64,000 nt of DNA from Microvirga ossetica (GCF_002741015.1 NZ_CP016617.1:1279368-1343367); one strand, 5' to 3'. Numbered from the stretch's first letter, positions 43,643 to 52,552 are shown. Notes: generated from the letters alone by a model not told the origin. Program-made: numbers and translations.

Positions 43643-44518
43643 ATGTCCGAGACAGCCATCAGCCCGCTGCGCCAGCGCATGATCGATGACATGACGGTGC
43701 GCCATTTCGTCGAGAAGACCTGCACTGATTACATCCGCCAGGTCAGACGCTTCGCGGCCTTCCTCGGCCGCTCGCCGGAGACCGCCTCGCCTGAGGATGT
43801 GCGGCAGTTCCAGTTGCACCTGACCGAAAGCGGCGTGACCCCACCGAGCCGCACCGCGGCGGTCGCGGCCCTGCGCTTCTTCTTCACCGTCACCCTCGAT
43901 CGGATCGATCTGGCTCGGCGTCTCACCTTGGTCCACGAGCCGCGCAAAGTACCCCTCGTCCTGAGCCCGGCGGAAGTGGCTCGCCTTCTCGAGGCGGCCC
44001 CGGGCCCCAAGTACAAGGCAGCTCTGAGCGCGGCCTATGGCGCTGGGCTGCGGGTGTCGGAAGTCGTGTCGCTCAAGGTCTGCGATATCGACTCTCAGCG
44101 CATGCTCATCCGCATCGAGCAGGGCAAGGGCCGCAAGGATCGCTATGCGATGCTCTCCCCGCAATTGCTCGAACTCTTGCGCGACTGGTGGCGGATCGCG
44201 CGGCCCCTGGTCTGGCTCTTTCCCGGCCAGAACCCGGTCAACCCGCTCACCACGCGCCAGCTCAACCGCGCCTTCCATGCGGCCGCGCAGCAGGCCGGGA
44301 TCACCAAGCGCGTGAGCCCGCACACGCTCAGGCATAGCTTCGCCACGCATCTGCTGGAACAGAACATCGACATTCGCGTGATCCAGGTCCTGCTCGGGCA
44401 TGCCAAACTCGAGACCACTGCGCTCTACACCCGTGTCGCCACCTCCACGATCCGCGCCGTCATGAGCCCACTCGATCGGCTTACCCTGCTGAGACCGGAG
44501 CATCAGCCGCCCGCGTAA
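43643..44518 (+). CDS. Tyrosine recombinase of the IS91-type element
   Basis: A 291-aa tyrosine recombinase with a core-binding domain (YIRQVRRFAAFLGRSPE) and catalytic residues in order: Arg in YGAGLRVSEVVSLK, Lys in GKGRKDRYAML, His/Arg in SPHTLRHSFATHLLE, His in VLLGHAKLETTALYTRV with the nucleophile Tyr. Start 43643 has AGGAG 7 nt upstream. This gene regularly accompanies IS91-family transposases in proteobacteria, and its role in transposition is not established. It is followed after 12 bp by the transposase gene, so the two are co-transcribed. Confidence 0.87.
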   Translation: MSETAISPLRQRMIDDMTVRHFVEKTCTDYIRQVRRFAAFLGRSPETASPEDVRQFQLHLTESGVTPPSRTAAVAALRFFFTVTLDRIDLARRLTLVHEPRKVPLVLSPAEVARLLEAAPGPKYKAALSAAYGAGLRVSEVVSLKVCDIDSQRMLIRIEQGKGRKDRYAMLSPQLLELLRDWWRIARPLVWLFPGQNPVNPLTTRQLNRAFHAAAQQAGITKRVSPHTLRHSFATHLLEQNIDIRVIQVLLGHAKLETTALYTRVATSTIRAVMSPLDRLTLLRPEHQPPA

Positions 44519-44530
44519 GGCGAGGTCGTC

Positions 44531-45745
44531 TTGGCCCGTCCAGGGCCGGAGGTCGCGGACATCTTCCGCGACCATGGACCGGCGTGGCGCCGCGCCAATG
44601 CCGGGCATATGAGCCTCGGCCAGCTCAAGGTGATGAGCGCAATCGAGACCTGCCGCACGGCGGCTCTCGGCGGGCACGTCGCGCGCTGCGCAGACTGCAC
44701 GTACACGACCATCGCCTATAACTCCTGCCGCAATCGGCACTGCCCCAAATGCCAGGGCGCGGCGGCCCGGGACTGGCTCGCACAGCGCGAAGCCGAACTG
44801 CTGCCCGTGCCCTACTTCCCCGTGGTGTTCACACTGCCAGCCGCTCTCGCCGCTCTCGCCTTTCCCAACAAGGCCGTGATCTACGATCTCCTGTTCAAGG
44901 CCGCGGCCGAGACGACCCTTACCATCGCGGCCGATCCCAAGCATCTCGGGGCGCGGATCGGCCTCACCGCCGTGCTGCACACCTGGGGCTCGGCGATGAC
45001 GCATCACCCGCACGTGCACATGATCGTGCCGGGCGGTGGGCTGTCCCCTGACGGCACGCGATGGATCGCATGCCGGCCGAACTTCTTCCTGCCCGTGCGG
45101 ATCCTTTCAAAGCTGTTCCGGCGGCTGATCCTGGAGAAGCTCGCCACGGCCTATGCGGCCGGGCAACTGCGGTTCTTCGGCGACCACGCGGATCTGACCG
45201 GTCCCAAAGCGTTCGCAGCTTTCCTGGCTCGTCTGCGCAAGATCAGGTGGTTCGTCTATGCCAAGCGGCCGTTTGCCGGACCGGAGGCCGTTCTGGCCTA
45301 CCTCGCCCGCTACACGCACCGGGTTGCGATCTCGAACAGCCGGCTGATCCGCGCCGACGACAGCGGCGTGACGTTCACCTGGAAGGACTATCGGGTTGAG
45401 GGTCGCGCCCGCTGCAAGACGATGACGCTGGCTGTCGACGAGTTCATCCGCCGCTTCCTGCTTCACGTGCTCCCGCGCGGCTTTCATCGCATCCGGCATT
45501 ATGGCCTCTTCGCTCACGGCTCACGCGCCGCCAACCTGACGCGAGCCCGCGCGCTGCTTGGTGCGCGTGAGCCCTGTGCAACGGTGACCGCAGACCCGAC
45601 TGGCGCCACAGCTCCACCATGCCTGACGCAGCCCTGTCCCTGCTGCGGCGGGCGCATGATCATCATCGAGCGGTTCGCGCGCGGGTCTTCGCCAATACAC
45701 CGGCCATCGTCCCCGAGTGCTGTGATCCGGGTCGACACCTCATGA
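44531..45745 (+). CDS. IS91-family rolling-circle transposase
   Basis: A 404-aa Y1/HUH-type transposase starting at TTG 44531. The N-terminal zinc-binding region (ARCADCTYTTIAYNSCRNRHC) is followed by the HUH motif HHPHVHMIVPGGG and the catalytic Tyr region LAYLARYTHRVAIS. A C-terminal CPCCGGRM zinc pair is present. It appears complete. Such enzymes move a single strand by rolling-circle transposition and can mobilise neighbouring DNA at one end, which may have helped assemble this region. Confidence 0.88.
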   Translation: MARPGPEVADIFRDHGPAWRRANAGHMSLGQLKVMSAIETCRTAALGGHVARCADCTYTTIAYNSCRNRHCPKCQGAAARDWLAQREAELLPVPYFPVVFTLPAALAALAFPNKAVIYDLLFKAAAETTLTIAADPKHLGARIGLTAVLHTWGSAMTHHPHVHMIVPGGGLSPDGTRWIACRPNFFLPVRILSKLFRRLILEKLATAYAAGQLRFFGDHADLTGPKAFAAFLARLRKIRWFVYAKRPFAGPEAVLAYLARYTHRVAISNSRLIRADDSGVTFTWKDYRVEGRARCKTMTLAVDEFIRRFLLHVLPRGFHRIRHYGLFAHGSRAANLTRARALLGAREPCATVTADPTGATAPPCLTQPCPCCGGRMIIIERFARGSSPIHRPSSPSAVIRVDTS

Positions 45746-46416
45746 AACCGATGGCCCCACGACGCTGCCGCCCTGCTGTTCGTCACCGCCGTTGGTCCTG
45801 CGCCAGCCACCCGGGCACTCGGCCGAATGAGGCGTATACCCCGCGAATGGAGCATCAATGGTCACCGTCGCGCCAACTCGGCCACGGCGATGATGCCCCG
45901 CTCCGGCTCATCGCCGCCACTCCGCTGGCTTGGACGCGTCGACGCCGATCCAGTCCCCGATCCAAAGCGCCCAAATCCCCATAGATGAGCGCACCACGCG
46001 CGGCGCCCAACTGTTCCGCAGGTTCCTTGTATGGGACGTTTGTTGTCAAGAGCGACGTGGTCTGCCTCTCTTTCTTGCTCCTTGGCCAAGCGTCCAGGAC
46101 CGGAATGCGGAGCATTCCCAGCCGATCTGCCCGCGACGGGATCAGCCGTGTCAAACCGACCGAGGATAGAGCGGAGCCATGCCACGGGCGCCGAGTCATC
46201 GCGCCACAGCCTTGTATTCGGTGGGTCCAATGACCCCGAACCATGATGCAGTCATGCGCATCGGCGGCGAAGCTCCAAAGCAGCGGACCCATTCTTCCCT
46301 TCGGCATGAAAGCCAAGGAACCACATCGGGATCCCGCCACCTCGAACCGTCAGCGGCGAACCGTCACAAGAGGACGGACCGGGCTGAAATTGCTGGGGAT
46401 TTTGAGCGTCCTCCGA
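45746..46416. other. Gene-free stretch between IS91 and IS110
   Basis: About 670 bp without a supported gene. The left part should contain the IS91 end. The right part (about 46240-46416) is the downstream non-coding end of the IS110 element. Short frames here lack motifs and ribosome sites. Confidence 0.4.
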
Positions 46417-47580
46417 TCATTGTGCAGGGCGCAGAACGACGCCGTCAGGCACAATTCCCTCTCGCACGAACCGCCACAGGGCGACCAGGAGCTTGCGCGC
46501 CAGAGCCACAATCATGGTCTTGCGCGTGCCGCGAGCGTTCTCGGTGCGGGCTCGAAACCATTGTGCCAAGGCGCTGTTCTTCTGGAAGATGAGAAAGCGC
46601 CAGGCCAATTGGATCATGCCGCGCCGAACGCGAGCGTTACCAGAACGGGCCAGCCCTTTCTCCCGACGTCTTGTGCCGCTCTCATCGGGCGAGCCTGTGA
46701 GGCCCCCATAACGCGCGACGGCTCGTCGGTCGCGCAAGTGCCGCGCCAGCACCTCTTGCACCAGCATGTCGGCCGTCTCAATGCCAACCCCCATGATGCG
46801 CCCCAACAGGCGCACCATGGCATGGGGCCCGTCGCAGGGTGCTTGCTCGAGACGGTCCAGGCGGGCATCCTCGATCTGGCGGATCTGCTCGCGCACGAGC
46901 CGCCGGCGTTCGATGTCGCGACGGAGCTCAGCCAAGGTATTGGGCGGGATCGCCTCGCCCTCGGGGGTGAGCAGTCCTTCAAGGCGTTCGGCGGCCTTCT
47001 TCAGCTTGGGATTGAAGCTGCGGATGCCGAGCCGGATCAACGTGGCTTTCATGCGGTTGATGATCCGGCTCTGCTCTCGCACGAGGCGCTCGCGGTTGGG
47101 CCGCTTGGCATCTTCCTCCCTGATGGTCGGGATTGCGACCATCTTGCAGTGATCGCGCTCGCCACGCAGCCAGCCGAGAAAGGCGCGTTTGAGCAGCTCG
47201 GTGTCCAGTCGGTCGGTCTTAGCGCGGCGGTGTTCACGCGATACGGCGACGCTCGATCCGTGAATGACATGGGCCTCGATGTCGCGCGCCCTGAGCCAGC
47301 GCGCCAGCCAGAAGCCGTCCCGGCCAGCCTCGAAGGCGACAGCGATGCGCTTGATCCTGCGGCCCGCCTTCTCTGCTTCGTCTCGCCATCGATGCAGCAG
47401 CTTCAGCAAGGCGTCCTCGTCGATCGCGAGCTTCTTCAACGGCTGGCGCTCGACGCCAGGCACGATGCCGGCGACGAGCCAGCTCTTCAGGCTCAGTTCG
47501 ATCACGCAGATCAGTGTGCTGTCCGGTTCGAGGGGAGCGAGGGACCGGCTCAGGTCGTTCAGCTTCTGCATGGGAGACAC
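46417..47580 (-). CDS. IS110-family transposase
   Basis: A 387-aa IS110-type recombinase. The N-terminal RuvC-like DEDD domain includes CVIELSLKSW, VAFEAGRDGFWLARWL and KTDRLDTELLKRAF. A coiled coil covers about 160-265. The C-terminal transposase_20 domain has the catalytic-Ser region (LLGRIMGVGIETADMLVQEV; GLTGSPDESGTRRREKGLAR). It is apparently intact. IS110 enzymes act with a bridge RNA encoded in the element's non-coding end; the flanks 47581-47700 or 46240-46416 are the places to look. It is unrelated to the neighbouring HNH gene. Confidence 0.87.
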   Translation of the reverse strand: MSPMQKLNDLSRSLAPLEPDSTLICVIELSLKSWLVAGIVPGVERQPLKKLAIDEDALLKLLHRWRDEAEKAGRRIKRIAVAFEAGRDGFWLARWLRARDIEAHVIHGSSVAVSREHRRAKTDRLDTELLKRAFLGWLRGERDHCKMVAIPTIREEDAKRPNRERLVREQSRIINRMKATLIRLGIRSFNPKLKKAAERLEGLLTPEGEAIPPNTLAELRRDIERRRLVREQIRQIEDARLDRLEQAPCDGPHAMVRLLGRIMGVGIETADMLVQEVLARHLRDRRAVARYGGLTGSPDESGTRRREKGLARSGNARVRRGMIQLAWRFLIFQKNSALAQWFRARTENARGTRKTMIVALARKLLVALWRFVREGIVPDGVVLRPAQ

Positions 47581-47773
47581 TCCATCGGTTCATCTCAGCG
47601 CCGATGGATATGATATCCTCGCCGCCGGTCCCATAGCATCTTCCCTGGAGGCTTCCGGACGCCGGCCCCAGTGCATGTGCCTACGTCGCGATGGCCGGCA
47701 TCCGAAACCCTTCACAGAAGGAGACCTTCGTCAAAGGTTTGCAGGTAGATGCCTAGATCTCTTAGGGTCCTGG
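47581..47773. other. Upstream non-coding end of IS110; possible bridge RNA region
   Basis: Hairpin-rich sequence (CCATCGG near 47583 pairs with CCGATGG near 47601; CCGGACGCCGGCC near 47657). In IS110 elements this side often encodes the bridge RNA. No gene is visible. Confidence 0.35.
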
Positions 47774-48529
47774 TTACTCTACACTGTTCTCTATCAGGCC
47801 TAATGCGTTCTCTATCAGGCCTAATGTGGCGACGCGGAGTTTGGCCCGCCCGGCAGCTTCGTCGGCGCATTTCTCCAGATGCGCCTTCTTGTTGATCACC
47901 TGGAGATTGGGTGCGCCCCAGAAGGCGAGCAGCTCGGGCCATGGCCGTGAGCGGTGCTCGGACCAGACGGCGAAGAGCGGAACCCGGTGGTCCACCTCGG
48001 CGGTCTTGAGCAGGCGACGGCCCGTGGTGACGCATTTCCGCTTCTGGCGCAGCTTCAGCGCCCGCAGATGGTCAGGTGGAGCGGTCCAGAGTTGCCAAGC
48101 CACGACGCAGGCCGCATGCCAAGTGGCATTCCGGTTCGGCTTGCCGTCGTCCCAGAGGTCGCAATGCCAGCCCAGCCGATAAACCGGCTGGCCGCAGACG
48201 CAGCAATGCCCCGGTCCGCGGGTGAAGGCGGCCTCCCGGTAGGGCGCCGGCGGCGTGCGGAAGGAGAGCGGCAGACCCGTCTCCTTGTCGGACCCCAGTC
48301 GCCATTGCCATCCTGTGGGCTGTCCGCTTTTCGCGGCGAGCGCCCGCGCCAGCCGGTCTGCCAGGAGCGGCCGGTGCCGCCAGTACGACTCCACAGCCCG
48401 GCGCTGGGTTGGCGGGATCAGCGGCTGCCGGAGGGCGTGGGAGAGAACACAGGGTGGAAAAAGCGCCGAGAGGCGCTTTTCGAGTCGGGATCGCGCCTTC
48501 TGGTTCTTTTCGTCTCGCCAAGTGGACAT
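47774..48529 (-). CDS. HNH-endonuclease-like protein
   Basis: A 251-aa protein. Two zinc-type Cys patterns appear: GHCCVCGQPVYRLGWHCD in the middle, and a C-terminal HNH-like core, CVTTGRRLLKTAEVDHRVPL, then NLQVINKKAHLEKCADEA, with His and Asn in the expected spacing. The N-terminus is basic and helical with no signal. It may cut nucleic acid; HNH proteins of this layout occur as homing, restriction or phage-type nucleases, and the role here is unknown. The last residues contain a tandem duplication (LGLIENALGLIENS). It stands alone between an IS110 and a reductase gene. Confidence 0.7.
   Translation of the reverse strand: MSTWRDEKNQKARSRLEKRLSALFPPCVLSHALRQPLIPPTQRRAVESYWRHRPLLADRLARALAAKSGQPTGWQWRLGSDKETGLPLSFRTPPAPYREAAFTRGPGHCCVCGQPVYRLGWHCDLWDDGKPNRNATWHAACVVAWQLWTAPPDHLRALKLRQKRKCVTTGRRLLKTAEVDHRVPLFAVWSEHRSRPWPELLAFWGAPNLQVINKKAHLEKCADEAAGRAKLRVATLGLIENALGLIENSVE
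47786..47826 (-). repeat. 21-bp tandem duplication at the HNH gene 3' end
   Basis: GTTCTCTATCAGGCCTAATG occurs at 47786 and again at 47807. It duplicates LGLIEN at the protein C-terminus and keeps the frame. Confidence 0.85.
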
Positions 48530-48819
48530 TCCGGATCGGCCGCCTCGTGTGAATCGCCTTCAGGTCTGTAGCGGCAAGACCCATCGAAGGGAACCGCGCG
48601 AGATGAGGTCCGCACATGGTGAGATTGTAGTTCATCGTCTCCTGAATTTTTGCGAGAACCCAACCCAAAAGGCCGAGCAGCGCCAGCCCTGAAAGAATCC
48701 CGCACCGGCGCCTCAGGGCACACCAGAAGCCTCCATGACAAGATGCCCGACGCGGGCCACCCACGATGAACAACGCGAGAGGCGCCAGACATCCGATTCC
48801 AGTCATTCCAGCAAGTCGA
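48530..48819. other. Intergenic
   Basis: About 290 bp with no gene recognised on either strand. Confidence 0.35.
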
Positions 48820-49830
48820 TTACGCCGAGACGGCCGGGATATCTTTGACTGCTTCTGGGTACAGGCCGCGGCTGCGGCCAAAGAGCCGCGCGAGGCCCAG
48901 CAGGCCGTCCATCGCAGGCGTCTCAATGCCAAGCCACTGAGCGATCTCCCTCGGAGCGCTCAGAAGGACATCTAGCTCGATTGGGCGCCCTGCCTCCACG
49001 TCCTGCAACATCGAAGTCTTGAAGGCGCCAAGCTTCCTTGTGACCGCATTGCGGTCCTCGCCGCTCTCCGTAATGGGGCACCCGATCTTGTCGCCGATCT
49101 GAGCGGCTTCGGCCATCACCCGAAGGATGAAGGCTCGTACCAAGGGATCGTCCAGGATCCGGTCCGCTGTTGCACCGGTGATGGCTGAGATCGGGTTCAT
49201 GGTCATGTTGCCCCACAGCTTGTACCAGATCGCCTGCTGGATCCGTGAACTGACCTCCACATCGAAGCCACTGCCGCGCAGCACTTCTGTCACGCGGTCC
49301 AAGCGTGCGGAGCCTCCGCCGTGGGACTCGCCCACGATCAGGCCGTTGCCGGCGCGCTGAACAGTCACTCCGGGCTCTGACGTCGTGCAGGCCGCATGAA
49401 CAACGCAGCCGATAACATGGCGGGCTGGCATGGCGACATCGATCTGCCCGTCGGGGTCGATGGCGGTGAGCCGCCTTCCGCTGAAGGGGCCGGGCAGCCC
49501 CTCGAAGAACCACCATGGCACGCCGTTCATAGCTGGCAGGACAATCGTGTCGGGGCCCAGCAGGGCAGATGCCGCCGGAGCTGCCGCCGCGAGCGCCGGC
49601 CCCTTGACGGCGAGAACGACCAGATCCTGCTTCCCCAGCGCCGAGGCGTTGTCGCTGGCCTTGATCGGGTAGGAGCCCACCTCATCGCCACGCCTGAGGC
49701 GAACCCCATATTCGCGCAGAGCGGTGAGCGTGGCGCCGCGGGCCAAGGCACTCACCTCGAAGCCAGCCTGGGCCATCTTGAAGGCCATCCAACCACCAAT
49801 GGCGCCAACGCCGACTACGGCCACTCGCAT
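48820..49830 (-). CDS. 2-dehydropantoate 2-reductase-like (ketopantoate reductase family)
   Basis: A 336-aa NADPH-dependent reductase of the ApbA/PanE family. The Rossmann motif VAVVGVGAIGGWMAFKM is at the N-terminus, followed by LVVLAVKGPAL and AMNGVPWWFFE. The C-terminal domain contains KLWGNMTMNPISAITGATAD with the catalytic Lys, and GRPIELDVLL. Start 49830 replaces a longer reading from 49887 because the Rossmann motif begins there. Such paralogues often sit in catabolic loci and need not make pantoate. The cupin gene upstream on the same strand may be its partner. Confidence 0.85.
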   Translation of the reverse strand: MRVAVVGVGAIGGWMAFKMAQAGFEVSALARGATLTALREYGVRLRRGDEVGSYPIKASDNASALGKQDLVVLAVKGPALAAAAPAASALLGPDTIVLPAMNGVPWWFFEGLPGPFSGRRLTAIDPDGQIDVAMPARHVIGCVVHAACTTSEPGVTVQRAGNGLIVGESHGGGSARLDRVTEVLRGSGFDVEVSSRIQQAIWYKLWGNMTMNPISAITGATADRILDDPLVRAFILRVMAEAAQIGDKIGCPITESGEDRNAVTRKLGAFKTSMLQDVEAGRPIELDVLLSAPREIAQWLGIETPAMDGLLGLARLFGRSRGLYPEAVKDIPAVSA

Positions 49831-50092
49831 CGCATCTGGTTCCCTTGAGCTGTCCGAGTTCTGGCGACTTCGTCTGTAACCTAACATTCTCCCGGCAGAC
49901 CTGTCGCTGCTTAGTCTCGCGGGAGAGCAGCTCGGCTCCTTCCGTGAACAGGCCCAAGCCCCAGATCACACCGAAGTTCGTTGGGTAGTCACCGACTTCA
50001 TTCCCTGGAGTGGGGCAACATGAGAGTTGAAGCGGAAACCTGGCGGGGCCTCGCTCACCTCATGAGGGCGAAAATCCGACGCCCAGAGGTCC

Positions 50093-50461
50093 TTACGGCT
50101 CGGACGTCTTGAACTCGATCCGGATGCCCCGAAAGCCGTGCGGCGCGTCGGCCGCGACCTCAATGGCGTGCAGCCGCTGCGGTGGCAGGCGCAGAGCCCG
50201 TGGAAGCGCAGGACTGGTCGGCGTTCCGCCAGATGGAGGGATCTCATTGCCGTCCGCGTCGAAGTTTCGATAGTCCGGCCGGGCCAGTACGACCATGAGG
50301 CTTGGCCAACAGTGGTGATGAAGGTTCTCGCGCTCGCCAGGCTCGACGGTGACCTCCAGCACCCGCATGGTGCCATCCTCAAAGAGGAGGCAGTGGTTTG
50401 CTGGCGCGGCGACCAGCGCATCCAGGTGGGGAGGCCACTCCGTATCGTTGGTCTTAGGCAT
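50093..50461 (-). CDS. Small cupin-fold protein
   Basis: A 122-aa cytoplasmic protein with a single cupin-like barrel. HCLLFEDGTMRVLEVTVEPG leads into ENLHHHCWPSLMVVL, which contains a His cluster that could bind metal. LRLPPQRLHAIEV near the C-terminus is the second cupin motif. Start 50461 has GGAGG 5 nt upstream. It could be a sensor or an oxidative/isomerase enzyme; sequence does not tell. It is on the same strand as the reductase, 262 bp upstream of it. Confidence 0.7.
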   Translation of the reverse strand: MPKTNDTEWPPHLDALVAAPANHCLLFEDGTMRVLEVTVEPGERENLHHHCWPSLMVVLARPDYRNFDADGNEIPPSGGTPTSPALPRALRLPPQRLHAIEVAADAPHGFRGIRIEFKTSEP

Positions 50462-50513
50462 GTGGTCCTCCAATAAGAGAGACACACATGACGCCATAAG
50501 TGCCGTACGCAAA

Positions 50514-50655
50514 CGATGTTGCCTCGGAGCGGCTAAGGTCAGCTCGGGGTCAGGCATAGAAATTCCCACTCCCGACGGAACGTCTGGTTCCGCGAGGATT
50601 GCTGCCCTCAGGCTAAGGTCTCAGGTGTGCCAGAACGAGACGTTCCAGATGCACA
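50514..50655 (+). repeat. Dispersed intergenic repeat, copy C (uninterrupted)
   Basis: The most complete copy. It contains GATGTTGCCTCGGAGCGGCT, GGGGTCAGGCATAG, GGAACGTCTGGTTCCGCGAG, GATTGCTGCCCTCAGG and GGTCTCAGGTGTGCCAGAAC. Confidence 0.7.
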
Positions 50656-50807
50656 GACGAACAGGCCCTCTCCGGTCCAACTGCGAAGCCGATCGTCGTT
50701 GTGCCCTGACGCTTGTGGAAGACGGAACCACTCTGCCTGTGATGTCGCTCACAGATCCCGGATGGAGCACATCGTAAGCTCCTCACTTGTCGAAGAGGAG
50801 CCCTCCC

Positions 50808-51161
50808 ATGAAGTCTGGTACTACAACATTGACCCGAGTTGCCGTCGCGCTCTCCGCCTGTCTGGTTTTCGTTGCCACCCACGACGGAGCTGCAGCACGA
50901 GACCGCGGCTACGATGGCAGCGGCTTCGTGGTGCGCGATCATCGCATGCCACCTGTGGTCCGTGATCATCGTGCGCCTGTGATCGTCCGAGATCATCGGG
51001 CAGAACCAGTGATCAGAGACCATCGCAGTGATCCGATCGTGCGGGATCACCGAGTGCCAAGAGGGCCGCAGGGTGGAGTGAGCGTCACATCCTCTGGGGG
51101 CAGGCGTGGTGGATCGTCCTGCATTCGCTCAGTCTTCGGCGGGCCTTGCTTCGGTTTGTGA
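50808..51161 (+). CDS. Small secreted protein with RDHR repeats
   Basis: A 117-aa protein with a signal peptide (TRVAVALSACLVFVATHDGAAA). The mature part has five imperfect repeats of about 8-9 residues built on V[VI]RDHR (VVRDHRMPP, VVRDHRAPV, IVRDHRAEP, VIRDHRSDP, IVRDHRVPR), encoded by 24- to 27-nt units around 50926-51055. A Gly/Ser-rich stretch and a C-terminal pair of Cys (SSCIRSVFGGPCFGL) follow and could form a disulfide. Start 50808 has GAGGAG just upstream. No family is recognised. The His/Arg/Asp repeats might bind metal or a polyanion. Confidence 0.7.
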   Translation: MKSGTTTLTRVAVALSACLVFVATHDGAAARDRGYDGSGFVVRDHRMPPVVRDHRAPVIVRDHRAEPVIRDHRSDPIVRDHRVPRGPQGGVSVTSSGGRRGGSSCIRSVFGGPCFGL

Positions 51162-51524
51162 TGTGAAGCCGGGGGCGAGCGCGAATTTCCCGCCGCCCCC
51201 GTTCTGAATGCGACGGCTTGATTTGACGAGCAAGTCGAGCGGTGTCGCTGAATGGACTTTTGAAATCAAGGCCAAGGGGTCAATCGCTCCGTCAGCCCCG
51301 TGTCCCGGTCTCAGGATAGTCCGGAGTGGGTCAATGTGTAACGTAACGCGGATTGAATGAATGTCCGCTCTGCGCGCGATCGTGGAACTCAGAACAGAGG
51401 TAGCTCAGTGCCAGCTCCTGACGTTCCCTTCTGGTGGCGTCCTGCGCAGTTGCTGCTCCGGATTAACGTGTCGCTTACTCGCCTGCCCGATAGTGCCGGT
51501 CACGGTACGGCAAAAGGAGAAGCC
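51162..51524. repeat. Gene-free stretch with a short dispersed-repeat copy
   Basis: No gene is visible. Bases about 51326-51370 (GTGGGTCAATGTG, then GCGGATTGAATGAATGTCCG) match the repeat seen near 5.88 and 14.26 kb. The right end holds the GapR leader. Confidence 0.4.
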
Positions 51525-51797
51525 ATGAGTGACGTCGTTGGAATTCCGGGCACCCGGATCCGCTCGTTCGTGGAGCGCATCGAGCAGATCGAGAACGAGA
51601 TCAAGGAGCTGAACGAGGCCAAGAAGGAGGTCTTCTCCGAAGCCAAGGGCGAGGGATTCGATGTGAAGATCCTCAAGGAGATCATCAAGCTGCGCAGGCA
51701 GGATCAGGACGAGCGCGACGAGCACGAGAGCCTGCTCGACGTCTACATGCGGGCCATGGACGAAGCCGGTCCCGCGCCGGTCGCCGAGGCGGCCTGA
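51525..51797 (+). CDS. gapR: GapR-family (DUF2312) nucleoid-associated protein
   Basis: A 90-aa helical protein of the alphaproteobacterial GapR/DUF2312 family, which binds AT-rich and overtwisted DNA. The signature RSFVERIEQIENEIKELNEA is followed by KGEGFDVKILKEIIKLRRQD and DEHESLLDVYMRAM, nearly invariant in the family. The N-terminal MSDVVGIPGTRI extension and Ala-rich tail vary. Start 51525 follows AAAAGGAG. It has its own terminator. An extra copy of GapR in an accessory region may be a paralogue of a chromosomal one. Confidence 0.92.
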   Translation: MSDVVGIPGTRIRSFVERIEQIENEIKELNEAKKEVFSEAKGEGFDVKILKEIIKLRRQDQDERDEHESLLDVYMRAMDEAGPAPVAEAA

Positions 51798-51821
51798 TAA
51801 CGTCTGAGAGCACCCGACAAC

Positions 51822-51856
51822 GAGAAGGCCGCCTACCAAGGGCGGCCTTCTTTCTC
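51822..51856 (+). terminator. Rho-independent terminator of the GapR gene
   Basis: Stem GAAGGCCGCC / GGCGGCCTTC with a short loop and a TTTCTC tail, 25 bases after the stop codon. Confidence 0.9.
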
Positions 51857-51892
51857 ATGGAATGCAGAGCCGCCCGACCGATCATCCGGCGG

Positions 51893-52552
51893 CTAGCCAC
51901 CAACCGCCGATGAATTCCGCCGCGAGGAGGATCGCCTGCCGCCCTTCCGGCTGTTGCCGGTGCCGCGCTCCTCGCCTGATGAACCGCCGAGTGCGCTCGT
52001 CACGACCTCCCCTGCGGCTCCGATGGCAGCCGCCGCGACCTCCAGCGGAGCGGCAACGATCTCGGCGCCAAGACTTCCGGCCGCCGACACGGCGTCCCGG
52101 CCTTCCCGCGTTCGGCGGCCCTGTCCCTGCTCGCCGCCCTGCGGCCTTTCAAGCACGTTCGCAACTGCCCTGAGGGCCTCCACCATCACCGCGCGGGCCT
52201 GCGGCGAGGTGAGTGTTGTCTCCAAGGTCGCGAGCCACGCCATCGGGTTCAGTAGGCCACCCTGCGCCCGTGAGCGAGAGATGGAGCGGGCTTGTGTCGT
52301 GGAACGCGTCCGCGAGGCACCGGAGGTCGAGCGTGCCGCCGTGCGCAATTCTGCGGAGGTCCGGGATGTCGCGGGAACAGCCTGAGACTTCGGCGCAGAC
52401 CGGGAGCCGGTCTTCGCCTTGGGCTGCGCACGCTTAGGAGCGGCGGTCCCTCTCTTGGTGGCCGATCGGGAGGCAGCCTGCGACGCCGACTTCTTCGGCG
52501 CCTTCCGGCTCCTGCTGGGTTGTGAAGTACCGTCCTTCTTGCTCGTAGCCAT
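51893..52552 (-). CDS. Basic low-complexity protein of unknown function
   Basis: A 219-aa protein. Residues 1-95 are Lys/Arg/Ser/Ala-rich and histone-like ([20 protein letters not shown]). A short ordered segment follows ([20 protein letters not shown]) with the helix [14 protein letters not shown], then an Ala-rich hydrophobic region ([20 protein letters not shown]) and a basic Ser/Arg tail. Start 52552 follows AAAGGA. The composition suggests DNA or polyphosphate granule association, possibly like PHA-granule or phasin-type proteins; this is weak inference. It is convergent with the GapR gene. Confidence 0.6.
   Translation of the reverse strand: MATSKKDGTSQPSRSRKAPKKSASQAASRSATKRGTAAPKRAQPKAKTGSRSAPKSQAVPATSRTSAELRTAARSTSGASRTRSTTQARSISRSRAQGGLLNPMAWLATLETTLTSPQARAVMVEALRAVANVLERPQGGEQGQGRRTREGRDAVSAAGSLGAEIVAAPLEVAAAAIGAAGEVVTSALGGSSGEERGTGNSRKGGRRSSSRRNSSAVGG

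Larger units (their letters stand above)
43500..45870 (+). mobile_element. IS91-family element with accessory tyrosine recombinase (borders approximate)
   Basis: Contains a site-specific tyrosine recombinase gene and an IS91 HUH transposase gene in the usual order and 12 bp apart. IS91 elements lack inverted repeats and make no target duplication, so the ends could not be fixed by eye. Confidence 0.6.

Noticed and set aside
45855..46230. Frames between IS91 and IS110
   Set aside because: Short, overlapping on both strands, without start signals; more likely IS ends.
50926..51055. Regularly spaced repeats that look like a small CRISPR array
   Set aside because: They lie inside a reading frame with a signal peptide, keep codon phase, and have no unique spacers between conserved repeats; they encode RDHR repeats.
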